In this document: positions 11,268 to 22,707 of the stretch, in pieces | How positions within the stretch are numbered: the first letter of the stretch is position 1 | Layout of the letters: each line of letters begins with the position of its first letter | Origin: Fistularia commersonii | Taxonomy: Eukaryota > Chordata > Actinopteri > Syngnathiformes > Fistulariidae | Assembly (NCBI GenBank): GCA_037954325.1 | Contig: JBBMNZ010000100.1 | Span: 62,001-126,000, forward strand | DNA length: 64,000 nucleotides | Direction: 5' to 3' | Program-made: the position numbers and the translations under genes | Notes under the pieces: model-generated | What the model saw: only the letters and a program-made list of their open reading frames with translations | Told to the model about the DNA's origin: nothing | Database searches by the model: none

Positions 11268-14200
11268 GAGTGGCAATATCTTTTGAATTTCATCAAGCTG
11301 GTTTCTGCTGTTGAAATATGTTGTTTAGGACATGATTCTGCACAATATAAGTCAAATCTTGTGTAATCCCTTCACAGGTTCAAAAGATATAGCCATTCGT
11401 TCAAAAAGTGCTTATCTCACCGAGTTGGAGCGTTTTTGATTAGGAGTGGCAATAACTTTTGAATTTCATCAAGCTGGTTTCTGCTGTTGAAATATATTGT
11501 TTAGGACATGATTTTGCACAATATAAGTCAAATCTAATGTAATCCCTTCACATGTTCAAAAGATATAGCCCTAGGTTCAAAAAGTGCTTATCTCACCGAG
11601 TTGGAGCGTTTTTGATTAGGAGTGGAAATAACTTTTGAATTTTATCAAGCTGGTTTCTGCTATTGAAATATGTTATTTAGGACATGATTCTGCACAATAT
11701 ATGTCAAATTCAGTGTAATCCAGCTACAAGTTTAAAAGATATAGCCCTAGAGTAAAAAAGTGCTTATCTCACCGAGTTGGAGCGTTTTTGATTAGGAGTG
11801 GCAATAACTTTTGAATTTCATCAAGCTGGTTTCTGCTATTGAAATATGTTGTTTAGGACATGATTCTGCATAATATATGTCAAATTCAGTGTAATCCAGC
11901 TACAAGTTTAAAAGATATAGCCATAGGGTCAAAAAATGCTTATCTCACCGAGTTGGAGCGTTTTTGATTAGGAGTGGCAATAACTTTTGAATTTCATCAA
12001 GCTGGTTTCTGCTATTGAAATATGTTGTTTAGGACATGATTCTGCATAATATATGTCAAATTCAGTGTAATCCAGCTACAAGTTTAAAAGATATAGCCAT
12101 AGGGTCAAAAAATTCTTATCTCACCGAGTTGGAGCGTTTTTGATTAGGAGTGGCAATAACTTTTGAATTTCATCAAGCTGGTTTCTGCTATTGAAATATG
12201 TTGTTTAGGACATGATTCTGCACAATATATGTCAAATCTAGTGCAATCCCTTCACAGGTTCAAAAGATATAGCCCAAGGTTCAAAAAGTGCTTATCTCAC
12301 CGAGTTGGAGCGTTTTTGATTAGGAGTGGAAATAACTTTTGAATTTTATCAAGCTGGTTTCTGCTATTGAAATATGTTATTTAGGACATGATTCTGCACA
12401 ATATATGTCAAATTCAGTGTAATCCAGCTACAAGTTTAAAAGATATAGCCCTAGAGTAAAAAAGTGCTTATCTCACCGAGTTGGAGCGTTTTTGATTAGG
12501 AGTGGCAATAACTTTTGAATTTCATCAAGCTGGTTTCTGCTATTGAAATATGTTGTTTAGGACATGATTCTGCATAATATATGTCAAATTCAGTGTAATC
12601 CAGCTACAAGTTTAAAAGATATAGCCATAGGGTCAAAAATTGCTTATCTCACCGAGTTGGAGCGTTTTTGATTAGGAGTGGCAATAACTTTTGAATTTCA
12701 TCAAGCTGGTTTCTGCTATTGAAATATGTTGTTTAGGACATGATTCTGCATAATATATGTCAAATTCAGTGTAATCCAGCTACAAGTTTAAAAGATATAG
12801 CCATAGGGTCAAAAAATTCTTATCTCACCGAGTTGGAGCGTTTTTGATTAGGAGTGGAAATAACTTTTGAATTTCATCAAGCTGGTTTCTGCTGTTGAAA
12901 TATGTTGTTTAGGACATGATTTTGCACAATATATGTCAAATCTAGTGTCATCCCTTCACAGGTTTAAAAGATATAGCCGACGGGTTAAAAACTGCTTATC
13001 TCACCGAGTTGGAGCGTTTTTGATTAGAAGTGGCAATAACTTTTGAATTTCATCAAGCTGGTTTCTGCTGTTGAAATATGTTCTTTAGGACATTATTCTG
13101 CACAATATATGTCAAATTCAGTGTAATCCAGCTACAAGTTTAAAAGATATAGCCCTACGGTCAAATAGTGATTATCTCACCGAGTTGGAGCGTTTTTGAT
13201 TAGGAGTGGCAATAACTTTTGAATTTCATCAAGCTGGTTTCTGCTATTGAAATATGTTGTTTAGGACATGATTCTGCACAATATATGTCAAATCTAGTGC
13301 AATCCCTTCACAGGTTCAAAAGATATAGCCCTAGGTTCAAAAAGTGCTTATCTCACCAAGTTGGAGCGTTTTTGATTAGGAGTGGCAATAACTTTTGAAT
13401 TTCATCAAGCTGGTTTCTGCTGTTGAAATATGTTGTTTAGGACATGATTTTGCACAATATATGTCAAATCTAGTGTAATCCCTTCACAGGTTCAAAAGAT
13501 ATAGCCCTAGGTTCAAAAAGTGCTTATCTCACCGAGTTGGAGCGTTTTTGATTAGGAGTGGCAATAACTTTTGAATTTCATCAAGCTGGTTTCTGCTATT
13601 GAAATATGTTGTTTAGGACATGATTCTGCATAATATATGTCAAATTCAGTGTAATCCAGCTACAAGTTTAAAAGTTATAGCCATAGGGTCAAAAAATGCT
13701 TATCTCACCGAGTTGGAGCGTTTTTGATTAGGAGTGGCAATAACTTTTGAATTTCATCAAGCTGGTTTCTGCTATTGAAATATGTTTTTTAGGACATGAT
13801 TCTGCATAATATATGTCAAATCTAGTGCAATCCCTTCACAGGTTCAAAAGATATAGCCCTAGGTTCAAAAAGTGCTTATCTCACCGAGTTGGAGCGTTTT
13901 TGATTAGGAGTGGCAATAACTTTTGAATTTCATCAAGCTGGTTTCTGCTATTGAAATATGTTGTTTAGGACATGATTCTGCACAATATATGTCAAATCTA
14001 GTGCAATCACTTCACAGGTTCAAAAGATATAGCCCTAGGTTCAAAAAGTGCTTATCTCACCGAGTTGGAGCGTTTTTGATTAGGAGTGGAAATAACTTTT
14101 GAATTTCATCAAGCTGGTTTCTGCTATTGAAATATGTTGTTTAGGACATGATTCTGCACAATATATGTCAAATCTAGTGCAATCCCTTCACAGGTTCAAA

Positions 14201-17200
14201 AGATATAGCCCTAGGTTCAAAAAGTGCTTATCTCACCGAGTTGGAGCGTTTTTGATTAGGAGTGGAAATAACTTTTGAATTTCATCAAGCTGGTTTCTGC
14301 TGTTGAAATATGTTGTTTAGGACATGATTTTGCACAATATATGTCAAATCTAGTGTCATCCTTTCACAGGTTTAAAAGATATAGCCGACGGGTTAAAAAC
14401 TGCTTATCTCACCGAGTTGGAGCGTTTTTGATTAGAAGTGGCAATAACTTTTGAATTTCATCAAGCTGGTTTCTGCTGTTGAAATATGTTCTTTAGGACA
14501 TTATTCTGCACAATATATGTCAAATTCAGTGTAATCCAGCTACAAGTTTAAAAGATATAGCCCTACGGTCAAATAGTGATTATCTCACCGAGTTGGAGCG
14601 TTTTTGATTAGGAGTGGCAATAACTTTTGAATTTCATCAAGCTGGTTTCTGCTGTTGAAATATGTTGTTTAGGACATGATTTTGCACAATATATGTCAAA
14701 TCTAGTGTAATTACTTCACAGGTTCAAAAGATATAGCCCTAGGTTCAAAAAGTGCTTATCTCACCGAGTTGGAGCGTTTTTGATTAGGAGTGGCAATAAC
14801 TTTTGAATTTCATCAAGCTGGTTTCTGCTGTTGAAATATGTTGTTTAGGACATGATTTTGCACAATATATGTCAAATCTAGTGTAATCCCTTCACAGGTT
14901 TAAAAGATATAGCCGACGGGTCAAAAACTGCTTATCTCACCGAGTTGGAGCGTTTTTGATTAGGAGTGGCAATAACTTTTGAATTTCATCAAGCTGGTTT
15001 CTGCTGTTGAAATATGTTCTTTAGGACATTATTCTGCACAATATATGTCAAATTCAGTGTAATCCAGCTACAAGTTTAAAAGATATAGCCCTACGGTCAA
15101 ATAGTGATTATCTCACCGAGTTGGAGCGTTTTTGATTAGGAGTGGCAATAACTTTTGAATTTCATCAAGCTGGTTTCTGCTGTTGAAATATGTTGTTTAG
15201 GACATGATTTTGCACAATATATGTCAAATCTAGTGTAATCCCTTCACAGGTTCAAAAGATATAGCCCTAGGTTCAAAAAGTGCTTATCTCACCGAGTTGG
15301 AGCGTTTTTGATTAGGAGTGGCAATATCTTTTGAATTTCATCAAGCTGGTTTCTGCTGTTGAAATATGTTGTTTAGGACATGATTCTGCACAATATAAGT
15401 CAAATTTTGTGTAATCCCTTCACAGGTTCAAAAGATATAGCCATTCGTTCAAAAAGTGCTTATCGCACCGAGTTGGAGCGTTTTTGATTAGGAGTGGCAA
15501 TAACTTTTGAATTTCATCAAGCTGGTTTCTGCTGTTGAAATATATTGTTTAGGACATGATTTTGCACAATATAAGTCAAATCTAATGTAATCCCTTCACA
15601 TGTTCAAAAGATATAGCCCTAGGTTCAAAAAGTGCTTATCTTACCGAGTTGGAGCGTTTTTGATTAGGAGTGGAAATAACTTTTGAATTTCATCAAGCTG
15701 GTTTCTGCTATTGAAATATGTTATTTAGGACATGATTCTGCACAATATATGTCAAATTCAGTGTAATCCAGCTACAAGTTTAAAAGATATAGCCCTAGAG
15801 TCAAAAAGTGCTTATCTCACTGAGTTGGAGCGTTTTTGATTAGGAGTGGCAATAACTTTTGAATTTCATCAAGCTGGTTTCTGCTATTGAAATATGTTGT
15901 TTAGGACATGATTCTGCATAATATATGTCAAATTCAGTGTAATCCAGCTACAAGTTTCAAAGATATAGCCATAGGGTCAAAAAATGCTTATCTCACCGAG
16001 TTGGAGCGTTTTTGATTAGGAGTGGCAATAACTTTTGAATTTCATCAAGCTGGTTTCTGCTATTGAAATATGTTGTTTAGGACATGATTCTGCATAATAT
16101 AGGTCAAATTCAGTGTAATCCAGCTACAAGTTTAAAAGATATAGCCATAGGGTCAAAAATTGCTTATCTCACCGAGTTGGAGCGTTTTTGATTAGGAGTG
16201 GCAATAACTTTTGAATTTCATCAAGCTGGTTTCTGCTATTGAAATATGTTGTTTAGGACATGATTCTGCATAATATATGTCAAATTCAGTGTAATCCAGC
16301 TACAAGTTTAAAAGATATAGCCATATGGTCAAAAAATTCTTATCTCACCGAGTTGGAGCGTTTTTGATTAGGAGTGGCAATAACTTTTGAATTTCATCAA
16401 GCTGGTTTCTGCTATTGAAATATGTTGTTTAGGACATGATTCTGCACAATATATGTCAAATCTAGTGCAATCCCTTCACAGGTTCAAAAGATATAGCCCT
16501 AGGTTCAAAAAGTGCTTATCTCACCGAGTTGGAGCGTTTTTGATTAGGAGTGGCAATAACTTTTGAATTTCATCAAGCTGGTTTCTGCTATTGAAATATG
16601 TTGTTTAGGACATGATTCTGCATAATATATGTCAAATTCAGTGTAATCCAGCTACAAGTTTAAAAGTTATAGCCATAGGGTCAAAAAATGCTTATCTCAC
16701 CGAGTTGGAGCGTTTTTGATTAGGAGTGGCAATAACTTTTGAATTTCATCAAGCTGGTTTCTGCTATTGAAATATGTTTTTTAGGACATGATTCTGCATA
16801 ATATATGTCAAATCTAGTGCAATCCCTTCACAGGTTCAAAAGATATAGCCCTAGGTTCAAAAAGTGCTTATCTCACCGAGTTGGAGCGTTTTTGATTAGG
16901 AGTGGCAATAACTTTTGAATTTCATCAAGCTGGTTTCTGCTATTGAAATATGTTGTTTAGGACATGATTCTGCACAATATATGTCAAATCTAGTGCAATC
17001 ACTTCACAGGTTCAAAAGATATAGCCCTAGGTTCAAAAAGTGCTTATCTCACCGAGTTGGGGCGTTTTTGATTAGGAGTGGAAATAACTTTTGAATTTCA
17101 TCAAGCTGGTTTCTGCTATTGAAATATGTTGTTTAGGACATGATTCTGCACAATATATGTCAAATCTAGTGCAATCCCTTCACAGGTTCAAAAGATATAG

Positions 17201-17427
17201 CCCTAGGTTCAAAAAGTGCTTATCTCACCGAGTTGGAGCGTTTTTGATTAGGAGTGGAAATAACTTTTGAATTTCATCAAGCTGGTTTCTGCTGTTGAAA
17301 TATGTTGTTTAGGACATGATTTTGCACAATATATGTCAAATCTAGTGTCATCCCTTCACAGGTTTAAAAGATATAGCCCTAGGGTCAAAAAGTGCTTATC
17401 TCACCGAGTTGGAGCGTTTTTGATTAG
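11268..17427. repeat. Sub-array III: 8-mer, 17-mer and 23-mer offsets
   Basis: The marker GATTAGAAG at 13022 recurs at 14430 (1,408 bp, 8 monomers), flanked in both by T3 (CGACGGGTT) and T5. The run beginning at 13556 (AAAAGTTATAG, then ATGTTTTTTAGG) recurs at 16548 (2,992 bp, 17 monomers) for about six monomers. CAATATCTTTTG with CAATATAAGTC at 11268 recurs at 15316 (4,048 bp, 23 monomers). The blocks are therefore nested rather than one simple higher-order repeat. No gene was seen. Confidence 0.75.
11622..13030. repeat. Tandem 4-mer (704 bp) within the array
   Basis: A block containing GAATTTTATC, GTTATTTAGG and CTAGAGTAAAAAAG (11751), followed by T4 monomers, is repeated 704 bp downstream, where CTAGAGTAAAAAAG recurs at 12455. 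The shift equals four monomers. A third related copy of this cassette appears at 15.66-16.3 kb with CTAGAGTC. The edges cannot be placed more finely than about a monomer by eye because all neighbours are homologous. Confidence 0.75.
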
Positions 17428-18115
17428 GAGTGGCAATAACTTTTGAATTTCATCAAGCTGGTTTCTGCTGTTGAAATATGTTGTTTAGGACATTATTCTG
17501 CACAATATATGTCAAATTCAGTGTAATCCAGCTACAAGTTTAAAAGATATAGCCCTACGGTCAAATAGTGATTATCTCACCGAGTTGGAGCGTTTTTGAT
17601 TAGGAGTGGCAATAACTTTTGAATTTCATCAAGCTGGTTTCTGCTGTTGAAATATGTTGTTTAGGACATGATTTTGCACAATATATGTCAAATCTAGTGT
17701 AATCCCTTCACAGGTTCAAAAGATATAGCCCTAGGTTCAAAAAGTGCTTATCTCACCGAGTTGGAGCGTTTTTGATTAGGAGTGGCAATAACTTTTGAAT
17801 TTTATCAAGCTGGTTTCTGCTGTTGAAATATGTTGTTTAGGACATGATTCTGCACAATATATGTCAAATCTAGTGTAATCCCTTCACAGGTTCAAAAGAT
17901 ATAGCCATTCGTTCAAAAAGTGCTTATCTCACCGAGTTGGAGCGTTTTTGATTAGGAGTGGAAATAACTTTTGAATTTCATCAAGCTGGTTTCTGCTGTT
18001 GAAATATGTTGTTTAGGACATGATTCTGCATAATATATGTCAAATCTAGTGTCATCCCTTCACAGGTTTAAAAGATATAGCCCTAGGGTCAAAAAGTGCT
18101 TATCTCACCGAGTTG

Positions 18116-18129
18116 GAGCTATTTTTATT
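18116..18129. repeat. GAGCTATTTTTATT variant of the conserved box
   Basis: The usual GAGCGTTTTTGATT becomes GAGCTATTTTTATT without a length change. It occurs seven times, at 18116, 20756, 23396, 26742, 38879, 40463 and 42751, always at the end of a T3 monomer with CCTAGGG. The spacings are whole numbers of monomers (15, 15, 19 + 2 bp, then 9 and 13 within the second group). It links the 17-27 kb and 38-43 kb arrays as relatives. Confidence 0.85.
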
Positions 18130-18491
18130 AGGAGTGGCAATAACTTTTGAATTTCATCAAGCTGGTTTCTGCTGTTGAAATATGTTGTTTAGGACATGAT
18201 TCTGCACAATATATGTCAAATCTAGTGTAATCCCTTCACAGGTTCAAAAGATGTAGCCATTCGTTCAAAAAGTGCTTATCTCACCGAGTTGGAGCGTTTT
18301 TGATTAGGAGTGGCAATAACTTTTGAATTTCATCAAGCTGGTTTCTGCTATTGAAATATGTTGTTTAGGACATGATTCTGCACAATATATTTCAAATTCA
18401 GTGTAATCCAGCTTCAAGTTTAAAAGATATAGCCCTATGGTCAAATAGTGCTTATCTCACCGAGTTGGAGCGTTTTTGATTAGGAGTGGCA

Positions 18492-18500
18492 ATAAGCTTT
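18492..18500. repeat. HindIII-site monomer marker (ATAAGCTTTG)
   Basis: One monomer per higher-order unit reads ATAAGCTTTGAA where others read ATAACTTTTGAA or ATAAGTTTTGAA, creating AAGCTT. Copies begin at monomer starts 18484, 21124 and 24470. The spacings are 2,640 and 3,346 bp, matching the sizes of the higher-order units, so the site is a natural marker of those units. Confidence 0.8.
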
Positions 18501-20067
18501 GAATTTCATCAAGCTGGTTTCTGCTGTTGAAATATGTTGTTTAGGACATGATTCTGCACAATATATGTCAAATCTAGTGTAATCCCTTCACATGTTCAAA
18601 AGATATAGCCATTCGTTCAAAAAGTGCTTATCTCACCGAGTTGGAGCGTTTTTGATTAGGAGTGGCAATAACTTTTGAATTTCATCAAGCTGGTTTCTGC
18701 TGTTGAAATATGTTGTTTAGGACATGATTTTTCACAATATATGTCAAATCTAGTGTAATCCCTTCACAGGTTCAAAAGATATAGCCCTAGGTTCAAAAAG
18801 TGCTTATCTCACCGAGTTGGAGCGTTTTTGATTAGGAGTGGATATAACTTTTGAATTTCATCAAGCTGGTTTCTGCTATTGAAATATGTTGTTTAGGACA
18901 TGATTCTGCATAATATATGTCAAATTCAGTGTAATCCAGCTACAAGTTTAAAAGATATAGCCATATGGTCAAAAAACTCTTATCTCACCGAGTTGGAGCG
19001 TTTTTGATTAGGAGTGGCAATAACTTTTGAATTTCATCAAGCTGGTTTCTGCTATTGAAATATGTTGTTTAGGACATGATTCTGCACAATATATGTCAAA
19101 TCTAGTGCAATCCCTTCACAGGTTCAAAAGATATAGCCCTAGGTTCAAAAAGTGCTTATCTCACCGAGTTGGAGCGTTTTTGATTAGGAGTGGCAATAAC
19201 TTTTGAATTTCATCAAGCTGGTTTCTGCTATTGAAATATGTTGTTTAGGACATGATTCTGCATAATATATGTCAAATTCAGTGTAATCCAGCTACAAGTT
19301 TAAAAGTTATAGCCATAGGGTCAAAAAATGCTTATCTCACCGAGTTGGAGCGTTTTTGATTAGGAGTGGCAATAACTTTTGAATTTCATCAAGCTGGTTT
19401 CTGCTATTGAAATATGTTGTTTAGGACATGATTCTGCACAATATATGTCAAATCTAGTGCAATCACTTCACAGGTTCAAAAGATATAGCCCTAGGTTCAA
19501 AAAGTGCTTATCTCACCGAGTTGGAGCGTTTTTGATTAGGAGTGGAAATAACTTTTGAATTTCATCAAGCTGGTTTCTGCTATTGAAATATGTTGTTTAG
19601 GACATGATTCTGCACAATATATGTCAAATCTAGTGCAATCCCTTCACAGGTTCAAAAGATATAGCCCTATGTTCAAAAAGTGCTTATCTCACCGAGTTGG
19701 AGCGTTTTTGATTAGGAGTGGATATAACTTTTGAATTTCATCAAGCTGGTTTCTGCTGTTGAAATATGTTGTTTAGGACATGATTTTGCACAATATATGT
19801 CAAATCTAGTGTCATCCCTTCACAGGTTTAAAAGATATAGCCCTAGGGTCAAAAAGTGCTTATCTCACCGAGTTGGAGCGTTTTTGATTAGGAGTGGCAA
19901 TAACTTTTGAATTTCATCAAGCTGGTTTCTGCTATTGAAATATGTTGTTTAGGACATGATTCTGCACAATATATGTCAAATCTAGTGCAATCACTTCACA
20001 GGTTCAAAAGATATAGCCCTAGGTTCAAAAAGTGCTTATCTCACCGAGTTGGAGCGTTTTTGATTAG

Positions 20068-22707
20068 GAGTGGCAATAACTTTTGAATTTCATCAAGCTG
20101 GTTTCTGCTGTTGAAATATGTTGTTTAGGACATTATTCTGCACAATATATGTCAAATTCAGTGTAATCCAGCTACAAGTTTAAAAGATATAGCCCTACGG
20201 TCAAATAGTGATTATCTCACCGAGTTGGAGCGTTTTTGATTAGGAGTGGCAATAACTTTTGAATTTCATCAAGCTGGTTTCTGCTGTTGAAATATGTTGT
20301 TTAGGACATGATTTTGCACAATATATGTCAAATCTAGTGTAATCCCTTCACAGGTTCAAAAGATATAGCCCTAGGTTCAAAAAGTGCTTATCTCACCGAG
20401 TTGGAGCGTTTTTGATTAGGAGTGGCAATAACTTTTGAATTTTATCAAGCTGGTTTCTGCTGTTGAAATATGTTGTTTAGGACATGATTCTGCACAATAT
20501 ATGTCAAATCTAGTGTAATCCCTTCACAGGTTCAAAAGATATAGCCATTCGTTCAAAAAGTGCTTATCTCACCGAGTTGGAGCGTTTTTGATTAGGAGTG
20601 GAAATAACTTTTGAATTTCATCAAGCTGGTTTCTGCTGTTGAAATATGTTGTTTAGGACATGATTCTGCATAATATATGTCAAATCTAGTGTCATCCCTT
20701 CACAGGTTTAAAAGATATAGCCCTAGGGTCAAAAAGTGCTTATCTCACCGAGTTGGAGCTATTTTTATTAGGAGTGGCAATAACTTTTGAATTTCATCAA
20801 GCTGGTTTCTGCTGTTGAAATATGTTGTTTAGGACATGATTCTGCACAATATATGTCAAATCTAGTGTAATCCCTTCACAGGTTCAAAAGATGTAGCCAT
20901 TCGTTCAAAAAGTGCTTATCTCACCGAGTTGGAGCGTTTTTGATTAGGAGTGGCAATAACTTTTGAATTTCATCAAGCTGGTTTCTGCTATTGAAATATG
21001 TTGTTTAGGACATGATTCTGCACAATATATTTCAAATTCAGTGTAATCCAGCTTCAAGTTTAAAAGATATAGCCCTATGGTCAAATAGTGCTTATCTCAC
21101 CGAGTTGGAGCGTTTTTGATTAGGAGTGGCAATAAGCTTTGAATTTCATCAAGCTGGTTTCTGCTGTTGAAATATGTTGTTTAGGACATGATTCTGCACA
21201 ATATATGTCAAATCTAGTGTAATCCCTTCACATGTTCAAAAGATATAGCCATTCGTTCAAAAAGTGCTTATCTCACCGAGTTGGAGCGTTTTTGATTAGG
21301 AGTGGCAATAACTTTTGAATTTCATCAAGCTGGTTTCTGCTGTTGAAATATGTTGTTTAGGACATGATTTTTCACAATATATGTCAAATCTAGTGTAATC
21401 CCTTCACAGGTTCAAAAGATATAGCCCTAGGTTCAAAAAGTGCTTATCTCACCGAGTTGGAGCGTTTTTGATTAGGAGTGGATATAACTTTTGAATTTCA
21501 TCAAGCTGGTTTCTGCTATTGAAATATGTTGTTTAGGACATGATTCTGCATAATATATGTCAAATTCAGTGTAATCCAGCTACAAGTTTAAAAGATATAG
21601 CCATATGGTCAAAAAATTCTTATCTCACCGAGTTGGAGCGTTTTTGATTAGGAGTGGCAATAACTTTTGAATTTCATCAAGCTGGTTTCTGCTATTGAAA
21701 TATGTTGTTTAGGACATGATTCTGCACAATATATGTCAAATCTAGTGCAATCCCTTCACAGGTTCAAAAGATATAGCCCTAGGTTCAAAAAGTGCTTATC
21801 TCACCGAGTTGGAGCGTTTTTGATTAGGAGTGGCAATAACTTTTGAATTTCATCAAGCTGGTTTCTGCTATTGAAATATGTTGTTTAGGACATGATTCTG
21901 CATAATATATGTCAAATTCAGTGTAATCCAGCTACAAGTTTAAAAGTTATAGCCATAGGGTCAAAAAATGCTTATCTCACCGAGTTGGAGCGTTTTTGAT
22001 TAGGAGTGGCAATAACTTTTGAATTTCATCAAGCTGGTTTCTGCTATTGAAATATGTTTTTTAGGACATGATTCTGCATAATATATGTCAAATCTAGTGC
22101 AATCCCTTCACAGGTTCAAAAGATATAGCCCTAGGTTCAAAAAGTGCTTATCTCACCGAGTTGGAGCGTTTTTGATTAGGAGTGGCAATAACTTTTGAAT
22201 TTCATCAAGCTGGTTTCTGCTATTGAAATATGTTGTTTAGGACATGATTCTGCACAATATATGTCAAATCTAGTGCAATCACTTCACAGGTTCAAAAGCT
22301 ATAGCCCTAGGTTCAAAAAGTGCTTATCTCACCGAGTTGGAGCGTTTTTGATTAGGAGTGGAAATAACTTTTGAATTTCATCAAGCTGGTTTCTGCTATT
22401 GAAATATGTTGTTTAGGACATGATTCTGCACAATATATGTCAAATCTAGTGCAATCCCTTCACAGGTTCAAAAGATATAGCCCTATGTTCAAAAAGTGCT
22501 TATCTCACCGAGTTGGAGCGTTTTTGATTAGGAGTGGAAATAACTTTTGAATTTCATCAAGCTGGTTTCTGCTGTTGAAATATGTTGTTTAGGACATGAT
22601 TTTGCACAATATATGTCAAATCTAGTGTCATCCCTTCACAGGTTTAAAAGATATAGCCCTAGGGTCAAAAAGTGCTTATCTCACCGAGTTGGAGCGTTTT
22701 TGATTAG
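20068..22707. repeat. Higher-order repeat copy B, 15-mer (2,640 bp)
   Basis: This is the second 2,640-bp unit and matches copy A line by line. GAGCTATTTTTATT lies at 20756 and the HindIII-site monomer begins at 21124. The visible substitutions are few, for example AAAAAATTCT here against AAAAAACTCT at the matching place in copy A. It contains the ATGTTTTTTAGG monomer near 22,050 that copy A lacks, and AAAAGCTATAG near 22,299 instead of AAAAGATATAG, a private change shared with copy C at 25,645. Confidence 0.9.

Larger units (their letters stand above)
17428..20067. repeat. Higher-order repeat copy A, 15-mer (2,640 bp)
   Basis: This copy starts at a T5 monomer and runs T5-T1-T2-T3 with GAGCTATTTTTATT at 18116. 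It then has a T2 with AAGATGTAG, a T5-like unit with ATATATTTC, an ATAAGCTTTG unit (HindIII site near 18494), a TTTTTCAC unit and a GGATATAAC unit. The whole series repeats 2,640 bp later. Relative to copy B it lacks one ATGTTTTTTAGG monomer near 19.4 kb and has one extra T1 monomer near 19.9-20.07 kb, so the total length is unchanged. Confidence 0.9.
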
